Assembly (NCBI GenBank): GCA_973895155.1
Contig: OZ316899.1
Location: forward strand, 8,928,001 to 8,992,000
Direction of reading: 5' to 3'
DNA length: 64,000 bases
From: Marsupella aquatica
Taxonomy: Eukaryota > Marchantiophyta
Of this stretch, positions 11,011 to 20,167 are shown in pieces. A program made the translations under genes and the position numbers. Within the stretch, counting starts at the first letter, position 1; each line of letters starts with the position of its first letter. A model generated the notes under the pieces. The model ran no database searches. It saw nothing but the letters and a program-made list of their open reading frames with translations, and was not told the DNA's origin.

Positions 11011-11239
11011 TCCTGATTATTAGATTGAGGGTAATGCACATGCAGCAGATATCCCAGCAGTGGAGCAATCACATGAGGAGTTGGTCATGCGTGGGCTACC
11101 TGTTGGTAGTGTTGTGACACCAGTGTGGGGCACTAGTCAGGCCTTGCCACAAACAGCAGCATGATTGGTACATGATGCATGACGTAATGCTTTTACACCA
11201 CAGCTAGGAGCATAGCAGTCTCCTGCAGGTGGGCCGGTG
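11011..11239 (+). pseudogene. Linker between protease and DNA methyltransferase
   Basis: Low-complexity acidic and Pro-rich coding remnant in several frames (for example HAADIPAVEQSHEELVMRGL) with several stops. No domain recognised; position suggests a polyprotein linker. Confidence 0.5.
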
Positions 11240-11992
11240 ACTCTTTCACCATTGGATACTACTCCCATTGCATGGCAATATCCACCGAAGGGTATTTGTT
11301 TGTTGGATTTATTTGGTGGGATTGCTGGTTGGCCATGTCAGGGCCAATCTAGAGCTGGAGTTGGACATGGACTTCATAATCCATAATTTGCATTGTTTTG
11401 GGAGATGTTACGGGTGTTGCGTCATCTCCAGTTGCATCAGACATAGCCTCCAGTCTACATTTTGGAGAATGTGCCACTCTTCAACGGATTGTTGCCAGTG
11501 TTCATCAGGTGAGATCTTGGATTGGACCTACTGTGTTATTGGATGTTGCATGCGTGGATTCTTGTGCACATTGTCCATGTTTGTGGTGGACTAATTTGTT
11601 ACCAGGTGAGGTGTTGAAGCGAGCATTTGACAACATCCCTTGCTTGCCAGCCTTGGTAGTGGATGATATTTTGGATCCAGGGTGTGACCCAGCCTGACAG
11701 ATCTCCACTGGCCATAGTCAATGTTGTTGGGCGCCCATGTTGTGCATTACCCACTTTTGTGAGCCATTCTGCTTCATATGCTTTCAGCGCATGTGGTCCT
11801 AGACTTGCATGGGATACAGCTCTACAACAGTTAGTAGAGCCCATTGTTGATGAGAGAGAATAGGCCATGGGATTCTCCACAGGTACAACAACTATTGCAT
11901 CTATGTCAAAGAGTTCATGCCGCCAGGTCCTTGGCCAAGCCATGGATTTGAATTGTTTGACTTGGATTGTCAGCTTGGGAGTAGTAGAGTAG
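11240..11992 (+). pseudogene. Cytosine-5 DNA methyltransferase domain within retrotransposon
   Basis: C5-methyltransferases add a methyl group from S-adenosylmethionine to cytosine. Motifs seen in order: motif I GICLLDLFGGI (11291-11323, SAM binding); motif IV GWPCQGQSRAG with the catalytic Cys codon at 11336-11338; motif VI YILENVP with ENV at 11465-11473; motif VIII region DSCAHCPCLWWTNLL (11557 on), where an Arg-rich stretch is expected; and a C-terminal motif IX/X-like block AMGFSTGTT and RQVLGQAMDLNCLTW (11864-11970). Motifs I and IV are almost fused, so about 60-70 residues are deleted. Frame changes lie at about 11475 and 11690; stops are at 11366, 11438 and 11861. The target-recognition part is short. 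No longer functional, but the identity is secure from the motif set. Confidence 0.88.
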
Positions 11993-12280
11993 TTCCGGAT
12001 GCGCTCTGCTAGTGTTACAGATTATCCATTGGTGAGCTTGCGGCCTACTGAGACAATAATGGCCATAGTTAGGGGCACGCAGACAATCCATGGACCTATG
12101 GCATGATTGACCAAGGCTGGACAGATTGTTGAGCAGGAAGGGACTGCCCAAAGTATTGCTAAATAGCGATCATTGGCTATCTCTTCTACCCTACAAAAAG
12201 ATATTAGGGATTTGGTGGAGAGTTGGGAGCCACAGATTAGCCCTAAGTTACTAGGGGAGGAGAGACGTTGCATGCATTGA
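11993..12280 (+). pseudogene. Linker between DNA methyltransferase and reverse transcriptase
   Basis: Same frame as the methyltransferase C-terminus and the RT start, with stops. Contains a helical piece STLQKDIRDLVESWEPQI. It connects the methyltransferase to RT, showing that both were read as one protein. Confidence 0.6.
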
Positions 12281-12444
12281 TTCTTAAAGAGTTACCGGAA
12301 TCATTTTGCATTCAGCATGAAGGATTTGGGGACATTGAAGGGCCCTGGTATTTAGATTGAATTGGCTAGTGATGCATCAATCTTTCGTAGACCATACCGT
12401 TATAGTGACATGGAGAGAGCTTTTATTCGGAGCAAATGTGAGAT
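12281..12444 (+). pseudogene. Reverse transcriptase N-terminal part (interrupted)
   Basis: FAFSMKDLGTLKGPGI and IFRRPYRYSDMER are the typical Ty3 RT entry region (capsid-distal start through the fingers). One in-frame TAG lies in between. Homology stops at about 12444, where the insert begins; the catalytic palm before the YxDD box is missing. Confidence 0.8.
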
Positions 12445-13092
12445 GATGTTTATTTGGTAAAAGGAGAAATAAGGGAAATTTTAAAATTTTAACCCTTGGA
12501 AACACTAACTCTTATGACCTTTTAGACCTGTTAGCTTCCTATGAGCACTTTAAGGTGCTAACCGGAAAAGTTGCTTGGTTGAGATGGCCGGTTCGACAGA
12601 AGAAAGCCGTTTTAACCTCCCCAACCCGTGGAACCGGTTTCCCTAATGATCTAAGTCCGGTCCATTCCACCGGAGGATCTCAATGCAAGGAGCGGCTTAA
12701 CCATTAAACCATAAGTCTTGGATCAGCCTGTAGCCGAATCTGAGACCAAAACAGGCTGAACCGGCTTTCCTCTCCTCACACCTCTCAAGGCTGAACGAAG
12801 TAAGTCTTGAGCTCCCGAGCGAATAGTGATGCGATGACGTTGTAGTGTGAGGAATCTCTTCCGTCTGGTTGAGGGTCTTTGGTCCGGATGAGAGGACCAT
12901 TCTTGATAACTCTGTGAGTGCATGGTATAGGAGAGAATTGACTTAATCGTGTAAGGGGGCAGCCTACTCCTATAGAGGGAGGGAAGGCTGGGGAAGTAAA
13001 TAGGCTTCGATCTTGGAGAAGGAAGGCCAGACGTTTGAACCGGCTTCCGCTTTGAACCGGATTTCACCTTAACGAGAACCGGTTGAGCCACC
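12445..13092. other. 5' part of insert within RT gene; no gene
   Basis: Leader of the inserted element, with several ACCGG-type motifs (for example ATGGCCGGTTC and GTGGAACCGGTT). No LTR end or target duplication was found at 12445. Minus-strand open frames here are shadows. Confidence 0.45.
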
Positions 13093-14814
13093 ATGAGGAA
13101 CCAGAGACCCCAATCTGCTGAGAAGGCGAAGGCGGACACTACCCCTGTCAAAAGCGAGGTTTGACGGTCTAAGAGGAAGGATTTACCTATTGCTTTGAAG
13201 CCTCTAAGGCCTGTACTACCAACCGGACCAGAAGAGAAGGAGAGGTTGCGGATTGATCTAGAGAGGATGGGATGCCACAACCTACTTCTGATGACCTGGG
13301 CATGGCAGAGTGAAGATGTTATCCGAGAGATGCTCACTGGAGAAGCCCCAAGTGAGTTTTCTAATACCATCAGAGCCCAACCTAAGCTTTGGACCAAAGA
13401 GGCTATTGGCAAAGCTTACCAAGTGCATACAGATGGCTCTGGTCTACTTCCTCGAGGAGAGAACCTCACCATAGAATACTTTGCAGGAAAGATGGACGAG
13501 AAAGAAGGATGGAGTGTTAATCAGTGCATAGATGGAGACTTGAGAAGGGTATTGGCTTTCCTGGTTCCCCTGTTATACCCAGAGAAACCAAAACGAGTCA
13601 TCCAGAGAGTAGGGAGCACTATCATTGCTGCCCTCTACAAGGGGAAGACTATTTCTTGGGCTACCATCCTGTATGATGTGATACAGAAGCTGGCAACTAA
13701 TCTCAATGGGAAATCGGCCACCCCCTTGTCTTCCTACGTGATTCATTTGTATGCCCAAGCAGGAGTCCTGTTCAAACAGGAGAAGAATCTTTTGGGGACA
13801 AAGAACAGTTATGTCCTTTATGGAGTCCCAGATCCAGAGATTGTTAAGGTAGAGGACACAGAAGAGGACGAAGAGGAAGCAGAGGTACAAGTTGTTGAAC
13901 CTCCCAAGCGCCGTAAGTTAACTTTAGGAGGGAATCCGGTTCAACCGGCCAGCACCTCTATTCCTACTTCCGGTTCGCTCTCAGAATCCTCTCAGAATCA
14001 TTTCTCAGTCATCCAGCGAGAGATGGAGGCAATACAAGTGAAGATGGGTATCATGGAACAGAACCTGGCCAAGATGGCTTGAGTAGCAGGTGTTCCAGTC
14101 TCAGAATTAGTAGCAAACTTTGAGCATGTAATACAGACTGCTGGCAACAAGGAGAAGGTGGAGAGAATGGAAAAGGACCTCAAGGAGAAGTCTATTAGAC
14201 TCACAGATTGTGAAAACCAGCTGAAGGAGAGAAGACAAAGGAGTAAGAAGGAGGAAGAAGCCATTGAGAGTCTGAAAGATTTAGTGGATCGTTTGGACCC
14301 TTTCCTGAACACCAGAGGTAGAGATTTGGTCCAGATAGAACTCTTTCGAGAGTACTTTGTAAAAGTACCCAATCCTACTTGCCTTGCTACTGTCATTCGT
14401 ATCTCTCAAGACTATGGAGATAAACTTGAGGACTGCCTGAATGCAATGAAGGAGATTTTGGGCCAAATGAATGAGTTACACCAGATCTGGGCTAAGGATG
14501 ATGGGGAGACACCAGTTCAGTATTCTCCATCCCCTCTATCAGGAGAACCTACCACTCTTGATACTACTGCTCCTGATTTCATCTCTTCCTCAGGGACCAT
14601 TCCTACCACCACTCCCGGACCTTTCGATTGGACTTCCCTCATGAGCAAGTATCCTACCAACCCGGTTCCCTCTGGCAACATTGTTACTACCTCCACAGGA
14701 GTGACCTATGTTATAGAACCCCTCCAAAGCCAAGCACCTACTCCCAATATCACTCCAGAGATTCCTGAAGAGCCAGAAATTCCTGAAGCCATAGTTAAAC
14801 ACCAAGACGGATGA
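13093..14814 (+). pseudogene. Gag-like gene of inserted plant retroelement
   Basis: A single frame of 574 codons from ATG 13093, broken only by TGA at 13162-13164 and 14080-14082, both of which fit CGA-to-TGA change. The central domain (about 13250-13800) has RRVLAFLVPLLYPEKPKR, YKGKTISWATILYDVI and YVIHLYAQAGVLFKQEK. An acidic stretch EDTEEDEEEAE and a basic PPKRRK follow, then a coiled coil (14140-14300) and a Ser/Thr/Pro-rich tail. The central domain matches 29880-30130 in the same order, and it resembles the 'putative plant transposon protein' domain of LTR elements lacking pol. Role is unproven; gag-like by position and composition. Confidence 0.65.
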
Positions 14815-15871
14815 ACCGGATTCTGTAAAAACAGGTTCAACCGGAATTTATATTAAAAAGGAGGTTGAACCGGAAATTTGATTTCCGCCTTTGTTCCGAC
14901 CATTTTCCATGTTTTGTAGGAAAGGAAGGAAGTGATATGACCTCCTCTTTCACACAGTATAGTTATTTTTATCTAGTTAACCTTATTAGTTTTTACATAA
15001 TGAAAAGGCATATCTTTTCATGTAGTTTTTCAAGCGGATCTCTCTTATATATAAGGGAGAGATTCTTCCTTGAACCTCAGACTTAATATGACTTTCATGA
15101 AATTAGCTTTCAACTTTAAGTCTCCTTCTCTTTGAAGTAATTAATCAATGAGAAGTCTATTTTAGTAATCTTTGGTAATCTATGGTTTGTGATTCAATCT
15201 TAGTGTGTGATTATCCCTTACTAGAAAAAGTTGTTTGATGTGACTAGTAATGCTTGGTTGACCCGTAGGCTGACTGGAAACGCATGCTTGAGATCATGCA
15301 AAAGCCTATTGATTCATGTTGACTATAGAGCTCTTGTATTCAATAAGGAGCTGATACAAATTCACCACTAGAATTCCACAAATTGCATAGATCCAAAAGA
15401 ACAATCTGATGGATTGAATAAAAGAATAAGTTGGTTCGGAGTGATTAGTACCACCTTGCTTTGACATAGGTCAGAAAATCAATACGGGCTACCTTATGCT
15501 AATCTTTTATAATTTTCTAAAGATGGCTGGTTTGAAGAGGATATGTAGGCGTCAGTTTTACTACCGCTGGTCATGAGTTACTATGTAGTGATAAGGTGTA
15601 TTTCCATCTATAACTCGCCTTCTATCAGTTTTCACGCCGCTGGCTTTTGGTTTTGTTTAACACTTTTTACCCCTTTTTGATTGCACTATGGACGATACAA
15701 ACGTCATACCTTTCATGGAAGTATCATAAAATTCCTTCCATAAACCTGAGCATGTTAAAAAGGCTTGTAACCTGAGTATGTTACTCAAAAGTACTCAAAG
15801 TATCATATTACAATCTTTTAGGTCTCAATAGCTCTTAACGGGAACGAATCTAGGCTATTAGGCTATTAGGA
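14815..15871. other. 3' region of insert, LTR-like
   Basis: No coding signal. AT-rich, with a short TATATAA-type stretch at 15046-15053 (TTATATATAAGG) and a late AACGGGAACGAATC motif typical of retroelement LTRs (15838). The right edge joins RT coding sequence at about 15872. I could not identify a paired LTR at the left edge. Confidence 0.4.
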
Positions 15872-16720
15872 TTTTGTCAGATGTTACATTGATGATATTT
15901 TGGTCTATTCTTCCACTGTGGAAGAACATCAGCAGCACTTGCAGATTGTATTGGAGAGATTGAGAGAACATGGGTTGAAACTCCACCATGACAAGTGTAA
16001 GTTTTTCCAAGACCAGATTGAGTACTTGGGCCACACTATATACCCAGGGGGATTGGGTGTGCAGCAGACTAAGGTTGAGGGCATTACACAAATTCCTTGT
16101 CCTACTAATGTGAGTAGAGTTCATGCATTCTTGGGATTGGCAAGCTACTACATGAGGTACGTTAAAGGATTTAGCCAGCTTGCTAAACCTTTAACCATAC
16201 TCACTAAGTTGGATCAGGAGTGGATTTGGGGTGATGACCAAGAGCATGCCTTTCAGGAGTTGAAAGAAGATTGGCATCATCCCTAGGTATTTTGAGAAGA
16301 CCCATTTCAGGGAGACCATTTCAACTACACATTGATTGGAGTGGAGCAGGACTTGGAGCAGTGCTGACTCAGAAAGATGATGAGGGGAATGAGTTTGTTG
16401 TGGCTTATGCTAGTAGATCAAACAATTTAGCAGAGGCTAAGTAAAGCTCTTATGAGAGAGAGTGTTTGGCAACAGTATGGACTGTGTCACACTTCCATTG
16501 CTACTTGTTTGGTAACCCCTTCACCTTGATCATTGATCATCAGCCTTTCAAGTGGTTAATGGAGTCTGACAAGCTTACAAGGAAGCTTGCACGATGGGCA
16601 TTGTTGTTACAGGATTATGATTTCCAGGTGGTGCATAGGCCTGGAAAAGTGAACTTGGACGCAGATGGGTTGAGCCGCAATCCATGTACCAGTCAAGAGG
16701 ATGAGACTGGAGCCAGATGA
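15872..16720 (+). pseudogene. Reverse transcriptase C-terminal part and RNase H
   Basis: Resumes with FVRCYIDDILVYSS, whose YIDD box is the RT catalytic motif (about 15885-15900). Thumb and connection follow (LGHTIYPGGLGVQQTKV, HAFLGLASYYMRYVKGFS). The frame changes near 16271. RNase H then runs LHIDWSGAGLGAVLTQ, a TAA stop at 16442-16444, SSYERECLATVW and TLIIDHQPFKWLM, and ends DADGLSRNPC. The acidic residues expected for RNase H (D, E, D, D) are all present. It would copy element RNA into DNA and degrade the template. Confidence 0.9.
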
Positions 16721-16789
16721 CATGATGAATCAGATAAAGCGATGGTGCCAGGATGGCATGCATCTGCCTTCCTTTGTTGGGTTCCAACA

Positions 16790-17986
16790 CACAATGGATC
16801 TGGGGATTCTACTTCATTGGATGAAGTAGATGATGAGTCTACATATATGGATGTTGGTGAGGTTGTGGTTTGACAACAAGATATTCACAACAATGAGAGA
16901 GTGTTGGAATACTTGCGCACTGGTTCAATTGGTGGCAGTGTTGATGCCAAGGAGCGTGGCAGGGTTTTGCAAAGAGCCAAGAGGTTTTGATGGGAAGGAA
17001 ACCATCTTTTGAGAGTACTACGTGATGGTAAGGTATTGGTGGTACCAAAATCATTACAACAAGTACATTTGGTGCGACATGCGCATAAGGAGTTGGATCA
17101 CTTTGGTGTGAAGCGCACTTGCAATTTGTTGCAGACACAGTATTGGTGGTGTGGTATGCACACTCATGTCCAGCAACTGATAGCTAAGTGTGTGGTATGT
17201 GATCAAGTGAGGGCATCATTTAATGCTCTCATTCCCCAGTTGCATCCATTGCCGATCACGGGTTTGGGGTACAAATGGAGTTTGGACTTTGCTGATCCAT
17301 TGCCTCTCACCCAACGGCATAATTGTTATATTTTGGTTATGGTGGAGCATTTCTCCAAATAGATTGAGCTAGTGGATGAGTTGCTGCCACATTTTTGGAT
17401 CGTGTACTCTGTCATTTTGGAGCACCAGCTGAGGTGTTGACTGATCAGGGAACTAAGTTCCGTGAAGAGTTTGAGAGTTTGTGCAAGCAAGCTCTGATTG
17501 ATCATTGTACTACTTCTTGTGATCATCCTGAGACAAATGGATTGGCTGAGAGAGTAGTGCAAACTGTGAAGAGAGGATTGCGCAAGTATGGCTTGCAGGT
17601 TGGTCATCTGGGAGATTGGTTAGCTATGGGCTGCCATTCCAGTCGTCAAGCATCACTTGCATCCTTCTCACCTTATTTCTTGCTCTATGGTAGAGAGCCA
17701 GATTTGCCAACAGCTATTTGTCGTGATACTACATTGATTGTGAACTTGGATAATCCCGATGTTTGGGTCAAGGTTTGTTCAGAGAGGGCAAAGATTTTTG
17801 AGAGAGTCATGCCCATGGCCTTTGACAACCTTGTCATTGCCCAACATTGTGATACTTTGCAGTATGCCACTATTTGTGGAGGAGATTATTGTGCGAGGAT
17901 TCAATAATTTCATCCTGGTGATTATGTTTATTTACAGCAGACATCACCAACTACACTTGATGTGACCACGGGTCGGACCATTTTAC
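16790..17986 (+). pseudogene. Ty3 integrase of the DNMT-PHD element
   Basis: Contains the HHCC zinc-binding part (VRHAHKELDHFGVKRT and AKCVVCDQVR) and the catalytic core: first Asp in WSLDFADPL, second Asp in VLTDQGTKF, Glu in NGLAERVVQ. The tail continues SRQASLASFSPYFLLYGRE and, after TAA 17905-17907, GDYVYLQQTSPTTLD, the small beta-barrel end. Breaks: TAG at 17360, a frame change at about 17385, the TAA just noted, and a shift at about 17990. The protein then continues into the PHD finger instead of a chromodomain. Confidence 0.88.
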
Positions 17987-18277
17987 GTGTGCATGAAACA
18001 GCCTTTTGGTGCCCTGATGTTGGAAGGGTGTGATGGTATGGTTTGTGATCATGTGCGCAACTATGCACCATGTCATCTTCCAAACATTGATGGTACGGTG
18101 GATCCAAGCTTAGCACATGTTCATGCTCATTTGAAGTGTATGTTGTGTGGATCTGCTCAGAAAACAACTACTATGTTGATTTGTGATAAGTGTTATAGAG
18201 GATGGCACATGTAGTGTTTGACACCACCATTGCAGGTGATTTCTAGTGGATCATGGTTGTGTCCTCAGTGTTGGTAA
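17987..18277 (+). pseudogene. C-terminal PHD finger of the integrase polyprotein
   Basis: A linker (CDHVRNYAPCHLPN, IDGTVDPSLAHV) leads to a PHD zinc finger at 18137-18277. The ligands run C-x2-C (CMLC), x11, C-x2-C (CDKC), x4, H (RGWH), x2, C, x14, C-x2-C (CPQC), with the conserved Trp two residues before the last pair (GSWLCPQC). That is the canonical C4HC3 pattern. PHD fingers bind histone H3 tails. One TAG (18212-18214) lies between the His and the sixth ligand. The domain ends with TAA at 18275-18277. By analogy with chromodomains it may direct integration to particular chromatin; that role is inference. Confidence 0.87.
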
Positions 18278-18436
18278 ATCCGACTAGTTATCAATGAATT
18301 GTGTTCTCTTGGAAGATATGGATTGTAGGTAGGTGATTGATGGGACTCACTTGCACCCGGCCTCCTGATCTTCACACCTAAAAAGGTGTATATCAACCTT
18401 GTAGAACTCATGGCTAGCTAGAGTTAGGGGACCTTA

Positions 18437-18456
18437 CTCCCAGCTAGGGGGACAAT
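18437..18456 (+). promoter_or_regulatory. Probable polypurine tract before LTR
   Basis: CTCCCAGCTAGGGGGACAAT lies immediately before the start of the repeated LTR sequence; its purine-rich core AGCTAGGGGGACAA fits a Ty3 polypurine tract, the primer for plus-strand synthesis. Confidence 0.5.
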
Positions 18457-18919
18457 TGTGGGTTTTGGACATGTGTGGACATGAGTTCCACTTGTATTTC
18501 ATTCTCTTGTGTTTGTGATGTGGTAGTGTGACTATGTTTGGATGTATGTGACAAGCAATGTGTGTTGTGTAGCAATGTGTATGCACACAACAACTGTCAC
18601 ACCATTCTAGGTAGTCTTAGAGTGTATCGTACTATCTAGATCCGTATGTTTGGTATGTGTGCTATATGAGCCAATAAGGTTCCGTTAGGTTTTTGTGAGA
18701 GGGTAGTTATCTCTTGTGAGGCATGAAAGGTTATCTTTCAATGTTGAGCCTTGGAGAGGGGAGCTTGTGTGGTGGCTATGGTGGCTGCAAGCTCTCTCTA
18801 TGTAGCATGGATTCCTTGAGTGCAAGGTGCGTTGGCTCAACATACGTGTGTGATCGGATCGGACGGGATTGAGTGCGTATTGTTGGCGTCGATCGTTGTT
18901 CAGATTCTATTGAGATTAT
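18457..18919 (+). repeat. 3' LTR of the DNMT-PHD element
   Basis: Begins TGTGGGTTTTGGACATGTGT, 180 bases after the PHD stop. A second copy of its first 135 bases starts at 18920, so this unit is 463 bp. It is rich in TGTG and CACA, with a small hairpin (TGTTGTGT/ACACAACA at 18563-18592). No TATA box stands out. Confidence 0.65.
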
Positions 18920-19054
18920 TGTGGGTTTTGGACATGTGTGGACATGAATTCCACTTGTATTTCATTCTCTTGTGTTTGTGATGTGGTAGTGTGGCTATGT
19001 TTGGATGTATGTGACAAGTGATGCATGTTGTGTAGTGATGTGTATGCGCACAAC
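18920..19054 (+). repeat. Partial second LTR, head-to-tail
   Basis: Repeats the first 135 bases of the LTR at 18457, differing mainly by transitions (for example AAGCAATG versus AAGTGATG). It ends at CACAAC (19054), where unrelated coding sequence begins, so the rest was lost. Confidence 0.75.
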
Positions 19055-20004
19055 ATATAAGATCGGGAATGTGAGATGCCTGGGCTCTTTGCAATGTCAA
19101 CATTCAGATTGTCTGGCTTTTACAAGTAATAATGAGCGCAATTCCATAAAATGGCAGCAAGATAGGGGTGGGAGAAATGAGGTTCCATTTCCTGCTGGGC
19201 GACTAGTTCTAGTAGAGAGTGTGATTTGGGCGTTTTGTGATTGGCCTTCTAAGTGCATAGCGAAGTGTCCAGCCAAAATACTCTACATCATTCCAACCTC
19301 TCATGACCATTACATTTATAAGCACATGACACATGTTGCTATGCATGTTGGAGGTCACTCACATCCAGCCAAATTTGTTCTCAAGAAAGATCAAAAAGCT
19401 TTCTTACATAAGTTAATGGAGGAGAAATTGAAGAAGAATCCTCATGCAATATCATCTGTGATCAAGAGTGACACAATTAAAGCTCTAAGGGATATATTTG
19501 ATGACAAGGTTGTTGGGATTGTCACATTTGAGGAAGTGTGGGATCTAAATAAAATATTGGCGATCCTATCAGATTGATCAGTTGTAAGATCTATGATATA
19601 GAGCATGCGCAAGTATACCCATGCCTCATCCGACCTCCAAGTCATCCTTGATCTTCGAAAAGAAACAGTGTTTTCATTTGTCCATAGCACTCTATTTCCA
19701 AACCAGAAGCTAAATATAGATGAGCGCCCACACATTTTCAAGATGACTATAAAAGGTCCAGGGTTTGGAGTTGATCTCATTCAAAGGATGCAGCCTGGTG
19801 GAGATCTACAAGACTCATGGGTGATGTTTGATGTTATGCATTGGATGACTGAGAAGCAATGGTGCACAATGTCAGCTCATGTATACGACCACCTATACAA
19901 AGGTCTATGCACAATTTTTGTATGCAAGCTAGTTTTGGAAGATACTGTTGCACTACAAACTGCATGGAAGGTCATGAAACAAGTGTGTAAGGCAAATGGG
20001 CTAA
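19055..20004 (+). pseudogene. Transposase-like fragment (MULE-like or related DDE family)
   Basis: One frame with stops at 19575-19577 and at about 19599. The first half has a Cys-rich piece (GSLQCQHSDCLAF; CIAKCPAKILYIIP) followed by HVAMHVGGHSHPAKF. The second half has DSWVMFDVMHWMTEKQWCTM and SAHVYDHLYKGL, where an Asp sits in a strand-like context as in DDE cores. The layout of a Cys/His N-terminus and an RNase H-like core resembles MULE-type transposases, but I cannot name the family firmly. Truncated on the left by the LTR and on the right by an LTR fragment at 20005. Confidence 0.5.
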
Positions 20005-20167
20005 TGTGTTTTGTTAATTTTATCTTTGTTTGAGATTTAAAGTTTAGAGCAAGAGCTCTAAAGTTCTCGTTAAATCATTCAATCTACTTCCAATCTATTC
20101 TTAAAAGGGATCGAATTCCAAGTTTATAAAGATAAATTACTATTTTTTGTTCTTTCGGTCATACGAC
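20005..20167 (+). repeat. LTR 3'-end fragment related to solo LTR at 57725-59435
   Basis: TGTGTTTTGTTAATTTTATC through GAGCAAGAGCTCTAA, GGGATCGAATTCCAAG and TTCTTTCGGTCATACGACA matches 59264-59435 closely. Here the end is CATACGACA, a canonical ...CA LTR end, and the sequence then abuts the minus-strand LTR copy. Confidence 0.75.

Larger units (their letters stand above)
10129..19054 (+). mobile_element. Ty3/gypsy element encoding protease, DNA methyltransferase, RT-RNase H, integrase and PHD finger
   Basis: Domain order on the plus strand: aspartic protease (about 10570), cytosine-5 DNA methyltransferase (11240-11992), reverse transcriptase start (12281-12444), an insert (12445-15871), RT end and RNase H (15872-16720), integrase (about 16790-17986), PHD finger (18137-18277), then a probable polypurine tract and LTR at 18457. 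The 5' LTR and any gag before 10165 are missing; homology begins directly beside the LTR of the minus-strand element. About 130 RT residues are lost at the insert. The copy has many stops and frame changes. DNMT-bearing Ty3 elements have been reported from charophyte algae; presence of both a methyltransferase and a PHD finger is read directly here. Confidence 0.85.

Noticed and set aside
12723-13412. 229-codon minus-strand open frame
   Set aside because: Antisense to the gag-like gene and its leader; no motif, and the plus-strand gene accounts for the codon pattern.
15620-15660. Possible primer-binding site (ACGCCGCTGGC)
   Set aside because: Only a partial likeness to plant tRNA-complementary sites and no LTR end directly before it.
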